DNA of 64,000 bases from positions 1 through 64,000 of the forward strand of contig NZ_JNNU01000028.1 of assembly GCF_000732195.1 (NCBI RefSeq), given 5' to 3'. Shown piece by piece: positions 25,622 to 33,902 of this stretch. Both the position numbers and the translations under genes were made by a program. This DNA is from Neorhizobium vignae (lineage in GTDB: Bacteria > Pseudomonadota > Alphaproteobacteria > Rhizobiales > Rhizobiaceae). Every line of letters starts with the position of its first letter. Within the stretch, counting starts at the first letter, position 1. The notes beneath the pieces are model-generated. The model saw only the letters and a program-made list of their open reading frames with translations. It made no database searches and had not been told where the DNA came from.

Positions 25622-26931
25622 GGTCGTCCTGACATAACGGCTGCAGCAAGTCGGCGCGGTCCCAGACGGGCAAGGCAGGCTGCGGAATTTTCGCCGGCCT
25701 GCCGTTCGTTACGGACGAGTTCGGCGATGCGGCGAAGGGAGTTGTTGGTATCGGCAAAAGCGACCGAGGCAAAGGGCTCGTCGGACGCTTTTCCCTGGGC
25801 GATGAGCGAAAGACCGGCGGCCGTGCCGCAGAGTGCAAGCGCCGACGGCTGCGGATGGGCGCAGCCCTTGCGGCAGCCGGTCACGTGCAGCTTGAACGAA
25901 CCGTCGAGCAGATCGCCACACTCTTCCGCCGTTTTGGCGGCGAGTTCCTGCGTGGCGATGGCCGCAGAATTGCAGGCCGGGCTTCCGGAGCAGGCGGCAA
26001 TGGCCGAACGAGGATCGCTCGGCGAGGTGACGAAGCCGTTGCTGCCGGCAAAAACGGTCAGCGCTTTGCAGGCGGTTTGAGGGCCGAAAAACAGGAGCGA
26101 ATGATCGAAGGCCGGTTTCAGCGACTGTATTCCCAGCCGCTCGGCCTCGTCGCAAAGGGCGATCAGGTCCTCGGCGTTTGCCTGACCGAAGGCCGGGCCG
26201 ATACCTGCTGCAAAAAGGTAATCGGAAACGTGGAAGGTGCCGAAAGGGGAGGTAGGGCGGGTAGCAGTGTCGTTCTTCGCCAGTTCGACCGCGAGGTCGC
26301 GGCCCCGCGCCCTGGTCCCCATCACTGCAAGCTTGCGAAGCAGTTCCAGCGTCGCGGAGATTGCATCTGTTTCACGTAAAACATTGAAAATGCGGCCGGT
26401 TGCTTCCGTACCGCCCAGAAGCAATGTCCAGCGCGTGCCTTCCCCGGTGGAAACGGCAACGAGCCGGATATCGGCCAGTAGCTCCGAAAGCCGGAGCTGT
26501 CCGCCACCGTCAACTATCACCGACATCTTTGGAGCGAGGCCGACAATCTCGCGCGCGCCCTGGCGGATCGCCTCGGCGATCGGCCGCGGGTCGGCGATCT
26601 CGGTTCGGTCGATCCCGGCCAAGGGCGGAGTTTCGACGGCAAGTCCCTCGCGAAGCGGCAGGTTCAGTGCGCGGACATCGGCGTCGAGAAGGGGAGCAGA
26701 GGCCTCGCCCAGTCCCCGGATCTGAAGGTTGCCGCGGGCGGAAATATCGAGAACGCCGTTGCCGTGGCGCCGTGCCAGCCGGCAGAGTTCTGTCAGTTGG
26801 ACCGGGGTGATCGCGTCGGTCAGCGCCACGCGGGCGAGAAGCCCGTCGCCGGTCATCATCGGGGCTGACAGGGCGGGGCAGGCGCCGCGGCGCATGTCCA
26901 GCGTGCTTCGATCGAGGGAGAGTGCCGTCAT
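25618..26931 (-). CDS. cobG: precorrin-3B synthase
   Basis: 437 residues, related to sulfite/nitrite reductases. The N-terminal MRRGACPALSAPMMTGDGLLAR and ISARGNLQIRGL match the substrate-binding half repeat. The C-terminal cysteine cluster ACSGSPACNS near 318 and HVTGCRKGCAHP near 357 should hold the Fe-S cluster. CobG uses O2 to hydroxylate C20 of precorrin-3A, so the organism makes B12 by the oxygen-dependent route. It overlaps cobN and cobH by 4 bp each. Confidence 0.95.
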   Translation of the reverse strand: MTALSLDRSTLDMRRGACPALSAPMMTGDGLLARVALTDAITPVQLTELCRLARRHGNGVLDISARGNLQIRGLGEASAPLLDADVRALNLPLREGLAVETPPLAGIDRTEIADPRPIAEAIRQGAREIVGLAPKMSVIVDGGGQLRLSELLADIRLVAVSTGEGTRWTLLLGGTEATGRIFNVLRETDAISATLELLRKLAVMGTRARGRDLAVELAKNDTATRPTSPFGTFHVSDYLFAAGIGPAFGQANAEDLIALCDEAERLGIQSLKPAFDHSLLFFGPQTACKALTVFAGSNGFVTSPSDPRSAIAACSGSPACNSAAIATQELAAKTAEECGDLLDGSFKLHVTGCRKGCAHPQPSALALCGTAAGLSLIAQGKASDEPFASVAFADTNNSLRRIAELVRNERQAGENSAACLARLGPRRLAAAVMSGRP

Positions 26932-29900
26932 GCGACCTTCTCCCGGGTGAGCATTTCGAGCTCGGCATCCACGGCGTTGCGGCGGGGATGCCAGAGGCCG
27001 CGGCGAAGCGCGGAGCGGAACCGCTCGGCCATGAAGCGCGCGCCTTCGGGGTTCTGGCTCTGCAGGAACTCGCGGACCTTGTCGTCGCCGAGATAGGCGT
27101 CGTAGGTCGCCTCGATCAGCGATTGCGGGATGGCATGGGTGGTCTCGGCAAAACCGATAAGCCGGTCGACCGTCTCCACCAGTTCGGCGGCGCCGCGCGG
27201 GCCGTGGCGCATCTGGCCGGCGATGAAGCGCGGGTTGACGGCGCGGGCGCGCACCACGCGGGTTACCGCTTCGGAGATCGAGCGGGCGCGGGGTTTTTGC
27301 GGATCGGTCGTGTCGAGCGCGATTACATCCGCCTTGCCGCCGAGTGCCGCGACGGCCGCTGCAAAGCCTCCGATGAAGGCGACATCGGCCGAGCCGTCCA
27401 GCAGGTCGCGGCCGGGATCGTCGCCGGTATGGACGAGAAGATCGGCGGTCCCGATGCGGTTTGCGAACTGGCCGGGCACATGGCTGGCGTCTCCTTCGGC
27501 ACCGCCAAAGGCATGGCTCGTGGCATCGAGATAGAGGCGGCCGAGCTCCTCGCGTTCCACCCAGGCGCCATCCGCAAGCTTTTCCTCGATGCCGGACCCG
27601 TAGGTGCCCGGTGCCGAGCCGAAGATGCGGGGCGGTACGTGTCCGAGCTTGCCTGCCTCTTCTGCAAGAGGGTTGTCGCCCGGCGCTTCCTCGCGAGCGG
27701 CGATGGCTCGCATCGCGGCATCGAGCAGGGCGATGAGAGCCGGAAACATGTCGCGGAACAGGCCCGAAATCCTCAGCGTCACATCGACGCGCGGGCGGCC
27801 AAGCGCTGCGGGCGGCAGGACTTCGATGCCAGTGACACGGCCGGTTGCCATGTCCTGAACCGGCCTTGCGCCCATCAGTGCCAGAACTTGGGCGACTTCT
27901 TCGCCGCCGCTGCGCAGGGAGGCACTGCCCCAGAGATCGAAGACGAGGCTTTCCGGCCAGTCGCCATGGTCCTGCAGATAACGCCGCAGGATTTCGTCGG
28001 CGGCACGTTTGCCGAGTTCGAAGGCAGTCGGCGTCGGCAGGGTGCGCGGGTCGCTGGCGAAAAGGTTGCGGCCGGTCGGCATCACGTCGCGGCGGCCGCG
28101 GGCGGGGGCACCGGACGGGCCCGGGCGGATGTGGTTGCCGTCCAGGGCGTCCAGCAGGGCCTGGCGTTCGGTTTCGGCGCTGCGGATCCGCAATGGGTCG
28201 TCATCGCCGGGCGCAGCCTGCCCGAAGACATGCTGGCCGTCCTTGATCGAAAAGTCCTTGAGGTCGCAGAGAAAGGCGTCGATACGGGTCAGCGCCGTAT
28301 CCGGATCGTCATTGTTCGAAACGCCGGCCTCGCCCGCCAGGCCGGTATCGCGGGCGGTCTCGACGATCAGCTTGGCCAGCCGGTCGCGGCGGCGGCGATC
28401 GAGCCCGTCGGCCTGCGCATATTCATCGACCAGCAGTTCCAGCTTCTTCTGTTCGTCGGAAAGACCGGCACCGGCCAGGACCGGCGGCAGGTGGCCGATG
28501 GTGACGGCGGCGATCCGTCGTTTGGCGACCGCGGCCTCGCCCGGATTGGAAACGATGAAGGGATAGATGACCGGCAGGCCGCCGGTGACGATCTCGGGGA
28601 AGCAGTCCTTCGACAAAGCCACGGTGTTGCCCGGCAGCCATTCGAGCGTCCCGTGCGCACCGACATGGACGATCGCATGCGCACCAAGCGTCTCGCGCAT
28701 CCATTGGCCGAAGGCGATCAGTGCGTGGCGCGGGGGAAGGTCCGGGCTATGATAATCGGTGCGGCGGTCGGCATTGCGGCCGCGATCGGGCGCGAGCGCG
28801 ACGGTGATATTGCCGAAGCTTGCGGCGCGGAAACGGAAAGCGCCGTCTTCCATGTCTTCATCGGTTTCCGGAGCACCCCAAGCCGCCTCCGCCACAGGCA
28901 CGGAGCTGTAGGCTGCGAGCATATGGGTAGCGGATTTTGCAATCATGTGATCGAGAAGGTCACGCGGCGTCTCAGGGATATCCGAAACATTGTAGCCGGC
29001 TAATGATAACTCGCGCATCATCCCGAGTACGGTTTGCGGCACGTCCAGACCGACCGCATATCCGGTGCGCCCCGATGCGCTCGGGTAGTCCGGCATCAGG
29101 ATCACGATCTTGCGTTCGGCGCGCGGCGCGGCTTTCAAGCGAAGGAAGGCGGCAAGGCGGTCGGCGACCTGCTCGATCCGGTCCGGTTCCGGCCGGTTGA
29201 CGAGGTTGGCGGAGCTTTCTCCTGCCTTGAAGGAGATCGCGCCGGCTAGAATACGTCCGTCAAGCTCGGGCAGGACGACATGCATGGCGAGGTCGGCGGG
29301 GTTGAGGCCGCGCCGGTTCTCCGCCCAGCCCTCGCGGCGGGTGGTGGCGACGACGATCTGGAACACCGGTACGCCGCTGCGGTCGAAGATCGTTTCGCCG
29401 TTCTCGTCCGTGCCGCTGGCAAAGGCGGTGGTCGAAAGGATCGCCGCGGGCTTGAGATCCGAGATCGCCTGTTCGACGAAGGCGACGGCGTCGGCATCCT
29501 TCAGGCCGGAGACGAAGATCGGCAGGGGAGCGAAGCCACGTTTCACAAGCGCTTCGAACAGCGCGTCGATCGGTGCGGCATCATTGGCCAGCAGCATGGA
29601 GCGGTAGAACAGGATCGGCAGGCGTGCTGCATCCGGCGCAAGGCCGGCAAGAAGGTCATCGGCTTCGACGATACCCGTTCCCGGCTTGTAGTAGCCGGCC
29701 TTCGGCATCGGTGCTGCCTGGGGCAGAGATTCCGCTCTTCCCTCGGCCAGCGTGGTGAGCAGTTTCGCCAGAAGCCGCATATTGTCCGGCCCGCCTTCGC
29801 GGAAGCAGGCCAGTATGCCGGCGAGCTGGTTTTCCGAAACCGTCGAGGCCGCGGCGAGCCGTTCGTCGCGGATGCTGCATTCGCCGGGCAGCAGCGCCAG

Positions 29901-30221
29901 CGCGATCTTCCTGGAGCGCGCCAGCCGCGAAAGCTCCTCGACGCCGTAGGACCAGCGATCGTAACCGCCGAGAATGCGCACGAGGACAATTTTGGCATGG
30001 GCCGCCGTCTTCTCGATCCAGAGATCGACGGACATCGGATGCCGCAGGTCGGACAGGCTGGTGAGCTGGAGGCTCGGCAAATTCGGGCTCCAGGCGGCGG
30101 AAATGCCGTTCAGGTCGCTGCCGGAAAAGGACAGCACCACCACATCGGCCGGCGACTGGTTGAGGTCGACCGGTTCGATCAGGTCGTCGAGCGACGACGA
30201 TGTGGTGGCGAGTATGTGCAT
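26928..30221 (-). CDS. cobN: cobaltochelatase large subunit
   Basis: 1,097 residues, on the short side of the family (the Pseudomonas denitrificans protein is roughly 1,270). Signature stretches are present: LRALGGYDRW-like ILGGYDRWSYGVEEL near 85, VFQIVVATTRREGWAE near 288, VHVGAHGTLEWLPGNTVAL near 513, LFDLWGSASLRSGGEEV near 760 and PPRIFGSAPGTYGSGI near 871. CobN inserts cobalt into hydrogenobyrinic acid a,c-diamide with ATPase partners CobS and CobT, whose genes are not in the window. ATG 30221 follows GAGGGAAGG. It lies 17 bp after cobW and overlaps cobG by 4 bp. Confidence 0.95.
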   Translation of the reverse strand: MHILATTSSSLDDLIEPVDLNQSPADVVVLSFSGSDLNGISAAWSPNLPSLQLTSLSDLRHPMSVDLWIEKTAAHAKIVLVRILGGYDRWSYGVEELSRLARSRKIALALLPGECSIRDERLAAASTVSENQLAGILACFREGGPDNMRLLAKLLTTLAEGRAESLPQAAPMPKAGYYKPGTGIVEADDLLAGLAPDAARLPILFYRSMLLANDAAPIDALFEALVKRGFAPLPIFVSGLKDADAVAFVEQAISDLKPAAILSTTAFASGTDENGETIFDRSGVPVFQIVVATTRREGWAENRRGLNPADLAMHVVLPELDGRILAGAISFKAGESSANLVNRPEPDRIEQVADRLAAFLRLKAAPRAERKIVILMPDYPSASGRTGYAVGLDVPQTVLGMMRELSLAGYNVSDIPETPRDLLDHMIAKSATHMLAAYSSVPVAEAAWGAPETDEDMEDGAFRFRAASFGNITVALAPDRGRNADRRTDYHSPDLPPRHALIAFGQWMRETLGAHAIVHVGAHGTLEWLPGNTVALSKDCFPEIVTGGLPVIYPFIVSNPGEAAVAKRRIAAVTIGHLPPVLAGAGLSDEQKKLELLVDEYAQADGLDRRRRDRLAKLIVETARDTGLAGEAGVSNNDDPDTALTRIDAFLCDLKDFSIKDGQHVFGQAAPGDDDPLRIRSAETERQALLDALDGNHIRPGPSGAPARGRRDVMPTGRNLFASDPRTLPTPTAFELGKRAADEILRRYLQDHGDWPESLVFDLWGSASLRSGGEEVAQVLALMGARPVQDMATGRVTGIEVLPPAALGRPRVDVTLRISGLFRDMFPALIALLDAAMRAIAAREEAPGDNPLAEEAGKLGHVPPRIFGSAPGTYGSGIEEKLADGAWVEREELGRLYLDATSHAFGGAEGDASHVPGQFANRIGTADLLVHTGDDPGRDLLDGSADVAFIGGFAAAVAALGGKADVIALDTTDPQKPRARSISEAVTRVVRARAVNPRFIAGQMRHGPRGAAELVETVDRLIGFAETTHAIPQSLIEATYDAYLGDDKVREFLQSQNPEGARFMAERFRSALRRGLWHPRRNAVDAELEMLTREKVA

Positions 30222-30238
30222 CCTTCCCTCGGGCCTTC

Positions 30239-31276
30239 TTATGCGGCCAGCATCCTTTCGATCGCGGCGCGGTCGATGCCTTTTTCGCCGATCACGACAA
30301 GGCGGCTTGTCCGCGCTTCGCCGGGTGCCCAGGCGCGGTCGAAATAATGGTTCACGCGCGATCCTACCGCCTGAACCTGCAGGCGCATCGGCTTGTTCGC
30401 GACTTCCACGAAGCCTTTTATGCGCAGCACGTTTTCGGCCTCCGCCGTCGCAGAAATGCGGGTGGCGAGCTGTTCGGCGTCGGTGACTGCGGCCAGATCG
30501 ACGACGAAACTGTCGAAATCGTCGTGATCGTGGTCCAGTTCGTCGTCGTGATGGGTCTTGCGGTTTTCGATATCGTCCTCGACGGCGAGGCCGAGACCGA
30601 TCAGCACGGCCGGATCGATGGCGCCATTGGCCGCCGAGACGATTTTCACGGCACGGGGCAGATGGGCGGACACACGATCCCGGGCGACCGCGAGGCCGGC
30701 GGCATCCAGGAGGTCGCTCTTGGTGAGCACGATCATGTCGGCGCAGGCCACCTGGTCCTCGAACACTTCCTCGACCGGATCGTCATGGTCGATCGAGCCG
30801 TCCGCGTCGCGTTGGGCTTCCAGCGCCTCGTGATCGTCGGCAACACGACCCTCGGCGAGCGCCAGCCCGTCGACCACGGCGATCACGGCGTCAACTGTCA
30901 CGCGCGCTTTCACATCCGGCCACTGGAAGGCCTGGACGAGGGGTTTCGGCAGCGCGAGGCCGGAGGTCTCGATGAGGATGTGGTCGACGCGAGGCTCGAT
31001 GGCCAGGATACGGTCGATCGCCGGCACGAAATCGTCCGCCACGGTGCAGCAGATGCAGCCGTTGGCAAGCTCGATGATGTTGTCTTCCGGGCAGCTTTCG
31101 ATGCCGCAGCCCTTCAGCACGTCGCCGTCGATGCCGACATCGCCGAATTCGTTGACGATGATCGCCAGCCGCTTGCCTTTCAGGTTTTCGATCAGGTTGC
31201 GGATCAGCGTGGTCTTGCCGGCGCCTAAGAACCCGGTAACGACGGTGCAGGGAACGCGGTCGAACGAAACGCTCAT
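30239..31276 (-). CDS. cobW: CobW-family GTPase metallochaperone
   Basis: 345 residues from ATG 31276. The P-loop VTGFLGAGKTTLIRNL near residue 12, the metal motif ELANGCICCTVADDF near 75 (CxCC) and the His/Asp-rich stretch THHDDELDHDHDDFD near 252 are typical of CobW, thought to deliver metal (probably Co2+) to the cobaltochelatase. The open frame upstream of 31276 belongs to another gene's opposite reading frame. The start overlaps the DUF1636 gene by 4 bp and cobN follows after 17 bp. Confidence 0.95.
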   Translation of the reverse strand: MSVSFDRVPCTVVTGFLGAGKTTLIRNLIENLKGKRLAIIVNEFGDVGIDGDVLKGCGIESCPEDNIIELANGCICCTVADDFVPAIDRILAIEPRVDHILIETSGLALPKPLVQAFQWPDVKARVTVDAVIAVVDGLALAEGRVADDHEALEAQRDADGSIDHDDPVEEVFEDQVACADMIVLTKSDLLDAAGLAVARDRVSAHLPRAVKIVSAANGAIDPAVLIGLGLAVEDDIENRKTHHDDELDHDHDDFDSFVVDLAAVTDAEQLATRISATAEAENVLRIKGFVEVANKPMRLQVQAVGSRVNHYFDRAWAPGEARTSRLVVIGEKGIDRAAIERMLAA

Positions 31277-31683
31277 GATGGCATGTCCTCGTGATGATGG
31301 AATGGGGGAATACGGGCCGTCATGCCCTTGCCGCGCAGGCAGGTCGGGCGGCCGCGAAGGGGAAGGAAACCGCGCTCGTCCTCGGCCAGCATCATCGCGC
31401 CGGTAACGATGTCCTCGACATTGTCGAGCGAGAGATGGCCGAAGACATAGGACCAGCCGCTCTTGTGGTTGAAGGCGGCACTCGGGCTTTTTTCGCAATT
31501 GGCAAGGCAGGTGACGGGCTTGACCGCGAGCGGTTTGCCGCTTGCGGCTTCACGTAGCGCCGCGATCAGCGCGATGCCCGGCCGGATTTCGCTGTCGGAC
31601 GCGTCACGGCAATTGGTGCAGACGAAAATCGTCACATCTGCCGGGCCGGCGGTTGCCGGATCATCTGGTCGGTGGTCACTCAT
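31273..31683 (-). CDS. DUF1636-family small metal-binding protein
   Basis: 136 residues. Four cysteines in a ferredoxin-like spacing (FVCTNCRD near 20-26 and PVTCLANCEKSPS near 57-62) suggest a thioredoxin-like [2Fe-2S] or metal site. The C-terminal tail is His-rich (FHHHED). DUF1636 genes occur repeatedly beside cobW and cobN, so a role in cobalt handling or redox support of corrin synthesis is likely but unproven. It is the first gene after the minus-strand cobalamin riboswitch and overlaps cobW by 4 bp. Confidence 0.85.
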   Translation of the reverse strand: MSDHRPDDPATAGPADVTIFVCTNCRDASDSEIRPGIALIAALREAASGKPLAVKPVTCLANCEKSPSAAFNHKSGWSYVFGHLSLDNVEDIVTGAMMLAEDERGFLPLRGRPTCLRGKGMTARIPPFHHHEDMPS

Positions 31684-31799
31684 CGGTCAGCCGCGTTCCC
31701 GCCGGGGTCGAAAAATCGGGGCGCGGAGCAGAAGGTCGAAATCCCTCTGCGGTGATCGAGAAACTTCCTCCGGAGCACCCCGCCCGGTGAAGCAAACAT

Positions 31800-31985
31800 G
31801 TCGGACGGCAGGTCTCCTGGCTCGCGGGTCGTCACCATTTGCCTGCCTTCCCGGTTTCCCAGTGGCTTGACGGCCGAACGGCCGTTTTAGGCAATGGCTC
31901 GCCGCCTACAGTTGCGGGGGCAGCCGCGGCATTGATCCTGAAAAAGGGATCGCACCGCATTCTCTCTTAGCCCTCCCCGTTGCCG
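31800..31985 (-). promoter_or_regulatory. cobalamin riboswitch controlling DUF1636-cobW-cobN operon
   Basis: On the minus strand the core GCTGCCCCCGCAACTGT appears near 31915 and the B12 box GCCAGGAGACCTGCC at 31807-31821, with the conserved AAGCCACTGGGAAAC between them and an AAGAGAGAATGCGGTGC segment 5'. All are consensus elements of the adenosylcobalamin riboswitch. About 115 nt separate the B12 box from the DUF1636 start. It should repress the cob operon when coenzyme B12 is abundant. Outer boundaries are approximate. Confidence 0.95.
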
Positions 31986-32087
31986 GAAAGGGACCATCTG
32001 GTTCCAAGTAAGCCCGGTCGCACACCCATGTCAATGCGTCGCAAAGGCGATTGCCGTGAGGCCGAATTCGTCTATAGTGACCGAGCC

Positions 32088-32285
32088 TATGGTGCCCGAG
32101 AGGGTTTAGAGGGAATACGGTGCGACGAATTCTGTCGTCAAACCCGTGGCTGCCCCCGCAACTGTAAGCGGAAAGTCTTCGCCCAAAACGGCCGTTTGGC
32201 CGTCAAGCCACTGGGAAATCCGGCCAACGGACTCCTGGGAAGGCGGGAGAAGGCGTCCGATCCGCGAGCCAGGAGACCTGCCAGA
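32088..32285 (+). promoter_or_regulatory. cobalamin riboswitch controlling cbtB-cbtA-cobO-cobQ
   Basis: The plus strand carries GAGGGAATACGGTGCG near 32109, GGCTGCCCCCGCAACTGTAAGC near 32150, AAGCCACTGGGAAAT near 32205 and the B12 box GCCAGGAGACCTGCC at 32268-32282. After it a small hairpin (GCCCTC-GGGTG-GAGGGC, about 32305-32321) sits just before the AAGGA site of cbtB, which suggests translational control through that site. It lies back to back with the minus-strand switch, about 100 bp apart. Confidence 0.95.
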
Positions 32286-32336
32286 GGCGGCAAAGAACGT
32301 GAACGGCCCTCGGGTGGAGGGCGAAAGGACGAGACC

Positions 32337-32513
32337 ATGGTAACGAATTCTGCGGCAGCTGCAGTCAGCCTCTCCGCTTCGAAGATCATCCCCCTCAGCA
32401 TGACGGCCCTGCTCGGCCTGTTCATCGTCGGTTTTGTCGGCTTCTCGCATCTGGAAGTCGTCCACAATGCCGCGCATGACACGCGCCACTCGCTCGCGTT
32501 CCCCTGCCACTGA
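32337..32513 (+). CDS. cbtB: cobalt transporter subunit CbtB
   Basis: 58 residues with one membrane helix (about residues 20-40) and a His-rich C-terminus, VHNAAHDTRHSLAFPCH, typical of CbtB and probably metal-binding. AAGGA precedes the ATG. It is the first gene after the plus-strand riboswitch and lies 13 bp before cbtA. CbtA and CbtB are predicted to take up cobalt and are often under cobalamin riboswitches. Confidence 0.93.
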   Translation: MVTNSAAAAVSLSASKIIPLSMTALLGLFIVGFVGFSHLEVVHNAAHDTRHSLAFPCH

Positions 32514-32526
32514 GGAGTTCTGCCAA

Positions 32527-33288
32527 ATGTCGTTGTTTCGCAACATCGTCTTCACGGCGGTGATCGCCGGGCTTTTGTCCGGATTGCTGCTGACCGTGAT
32601 GCAGAGCTTTTCCACCGTGCCGCTGATCCTGCAGGCGGAAGTGTTCGAAAATGCCGCGCCCGAGGCGGGCCACAGCCATGATGCTGCACCTGCCGCAAGT
32701 GCCACGGCATCCCCCGCCGAGCATCACCACGGCGAAGAAGCCTGGGCTCCCGCCGACGGTTTCGAGCGTTTCATCTATACTGCCGCCGCCGACATGCTGT
32801 CGGCCATCGGCTTCGCCCTTGTCCTCGTTGCTGCCTCGGAAGCGTTCGGGGGCTTCAAGGGTTGGCGCGGTGGCCTGATGTTCGGCATTGCCGGCTTCCT
32901 CGCCGTCATCCTCGCGCCCGGCCTCGGCTTGCCGCCGGAACTGCCCGGCATGCCGGCCGCGGAACTCGGTCCGCGCCAGATCTGGTGGGTCTCGACGGCC
33001 GTCTGCACGGCAATCGGTCTCGGCCTGCTCGCCTATACCCGCTCGGCCGTGTTCGCAGCGCTTGCCGTCGTGCTCCTGATCGCTCCGCACCTGGTCGGCG
33101 CGCCGCTGCCGCCAAGCCATGGAACGGCGGTCCCGATGGATCTCCATGCCCGCTTCGTCAACGCCGTCTATGCCACCAACCTGGTGTTCTGGGCCGTGCT
33201 GGGTGCGCTTGCCGGGATCATCCGCGAACGATTCCGGGCAGGCGAGGAAGTTTCTGCCGGATCTTCGGCGAAGCTTGCTTCCCGATGA
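32527..33288 (+). CDS. cbtA: cobalt transporter subunit CbtA
   Basis: 253 residues with about five to six membrane segments (first at residues 5-27). A His-rich loop (EAGHSHD, then EHHHGEE near 60) follows the first helix and probably collects Co2+ in the periplasm. The MSLFRNIVFTAVIAGLLSGL opening is typical. ATG 32527 was preferred to the longer frame. Its stop overlaps the cobO start in ATGA. Confidence 0.93.
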   Translation: MSLFRNIVFTAVIAGLLSGLLLTVMQSFSTVPLILQAEVFENAAPEAGHSHDAAPAASATASPAEHHHGEEAWAPADGFERFIYTAAADMLSAIGFALVLVAASEAFGGFKGWRGGLMFGIAGFLAVILAPGLGLPPELPGMPAAELGPRQIWWVSTAVCTAIGLGLLAYTRSAVFAALAVVLLIAPHLVGAPLPPSHGTAVPMDLHARFVNAVYATNLVFWAVLGALAGIIRERFRAGEEVSAGSSAKLASR

Positions 33289-33899
33289 AGGAGATCGACG
33301 AGGCGTCCGTCGAGCGTCACCGCGCCAAGATGGCGAACCGCAAGGCGGTGCAGGATGCGGAAGTGGCCGAGAAGACCCAGGAAAAGGGCCTTCTGATCGT
33401 CCATACCGGGCCCGGCAAGGGCAAATCCACAGCCGCCTTCGGCCTGGCGCTGCGCATGCTCGGCAACAACCGCCGGGTGGGCGTCGTGCAGTTCATCAAG
33501 GGCGCCTGGTCGACCGGGGAGCAGCCGGCGCTTGCCGTCTTCGGTGACCGCGTCGTCTGGCACACGATGGGCGAGGGTTTTACCTGGGAAACCCAGGACC
33601 TGAAGCGCGACGTCGCCGCGGCTGAAAAGGCCTGGGAAAAGGCGCTGGAGCTGATGGCGGACGAGACGATCGGGCTCGTCATCCTCGACGAACTCAACAT
33701 CGCGCTTCGTTATGATTACCTCGATCTCGACAAGATCGTCGCCGCGCTACAGGCACGGCGGCCGGATCTGCATGTGGTCGTCACCGGCCGCAACGCCAAG
33801 CCGGCGCTGATCGAGGCCGCCGACATGGTGACCGAGATGTCGTTGGTCAAACACCACTTCAAGGCGGGCGTGAAGGCCCAGGCCGGCATCGAGTTTTAA
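33285..33899 (+). CDS. cobO: cob(I)yrinic acid a,c-diamide adenosyltransferase
   Basis: 204 residues. The Walker A loop HTGPGKGKSTAAFGLALRML near 40 and VQFIKGAWSTGEQ near 67, followed by LDELNIALRYDYLD near 128, identify a CobA/CobO-type adenosyltransferase, which adds the 5'-deoxyadenosyl ligand to cobalt using ATP. It overlaps cbtA by 4 bp and lies 3 bp before cobQ. Confidence 0.96.
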   Translation: MKEIDEASVERHRAKMANRKAVQDAEVAEKTQEKGLLIVHTGPGKGKSTAAFGLALRMLGNNRRVGVVQFIKGAWSTGEQPALAVFGDRVVWHTMGEGFTWETQDLKRDVAAAEKAWEKALELMADETIGLVILDELNIALRYDYLDLDKIVAALQARRPDLHVVVTGRNAKPALIEAADMVTEMSLVKHHFKAGVKAQAGIEF

Positions 33900-33902
33900 G
33901 CG

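Noticed and set aside
24996-25838. N-terminal extension of cobI to 527 residues
   Set aside because: The extra sequence is a frame-shifted reading of cobH; the GTGA overlap at 24992-24995 marks the real start.
26922-29003. 693-codon plus-strand open frame
   Set aside because: Antisense to cobN, which has clear conserved motifs along the whole length; composition is that of a shadow frame.
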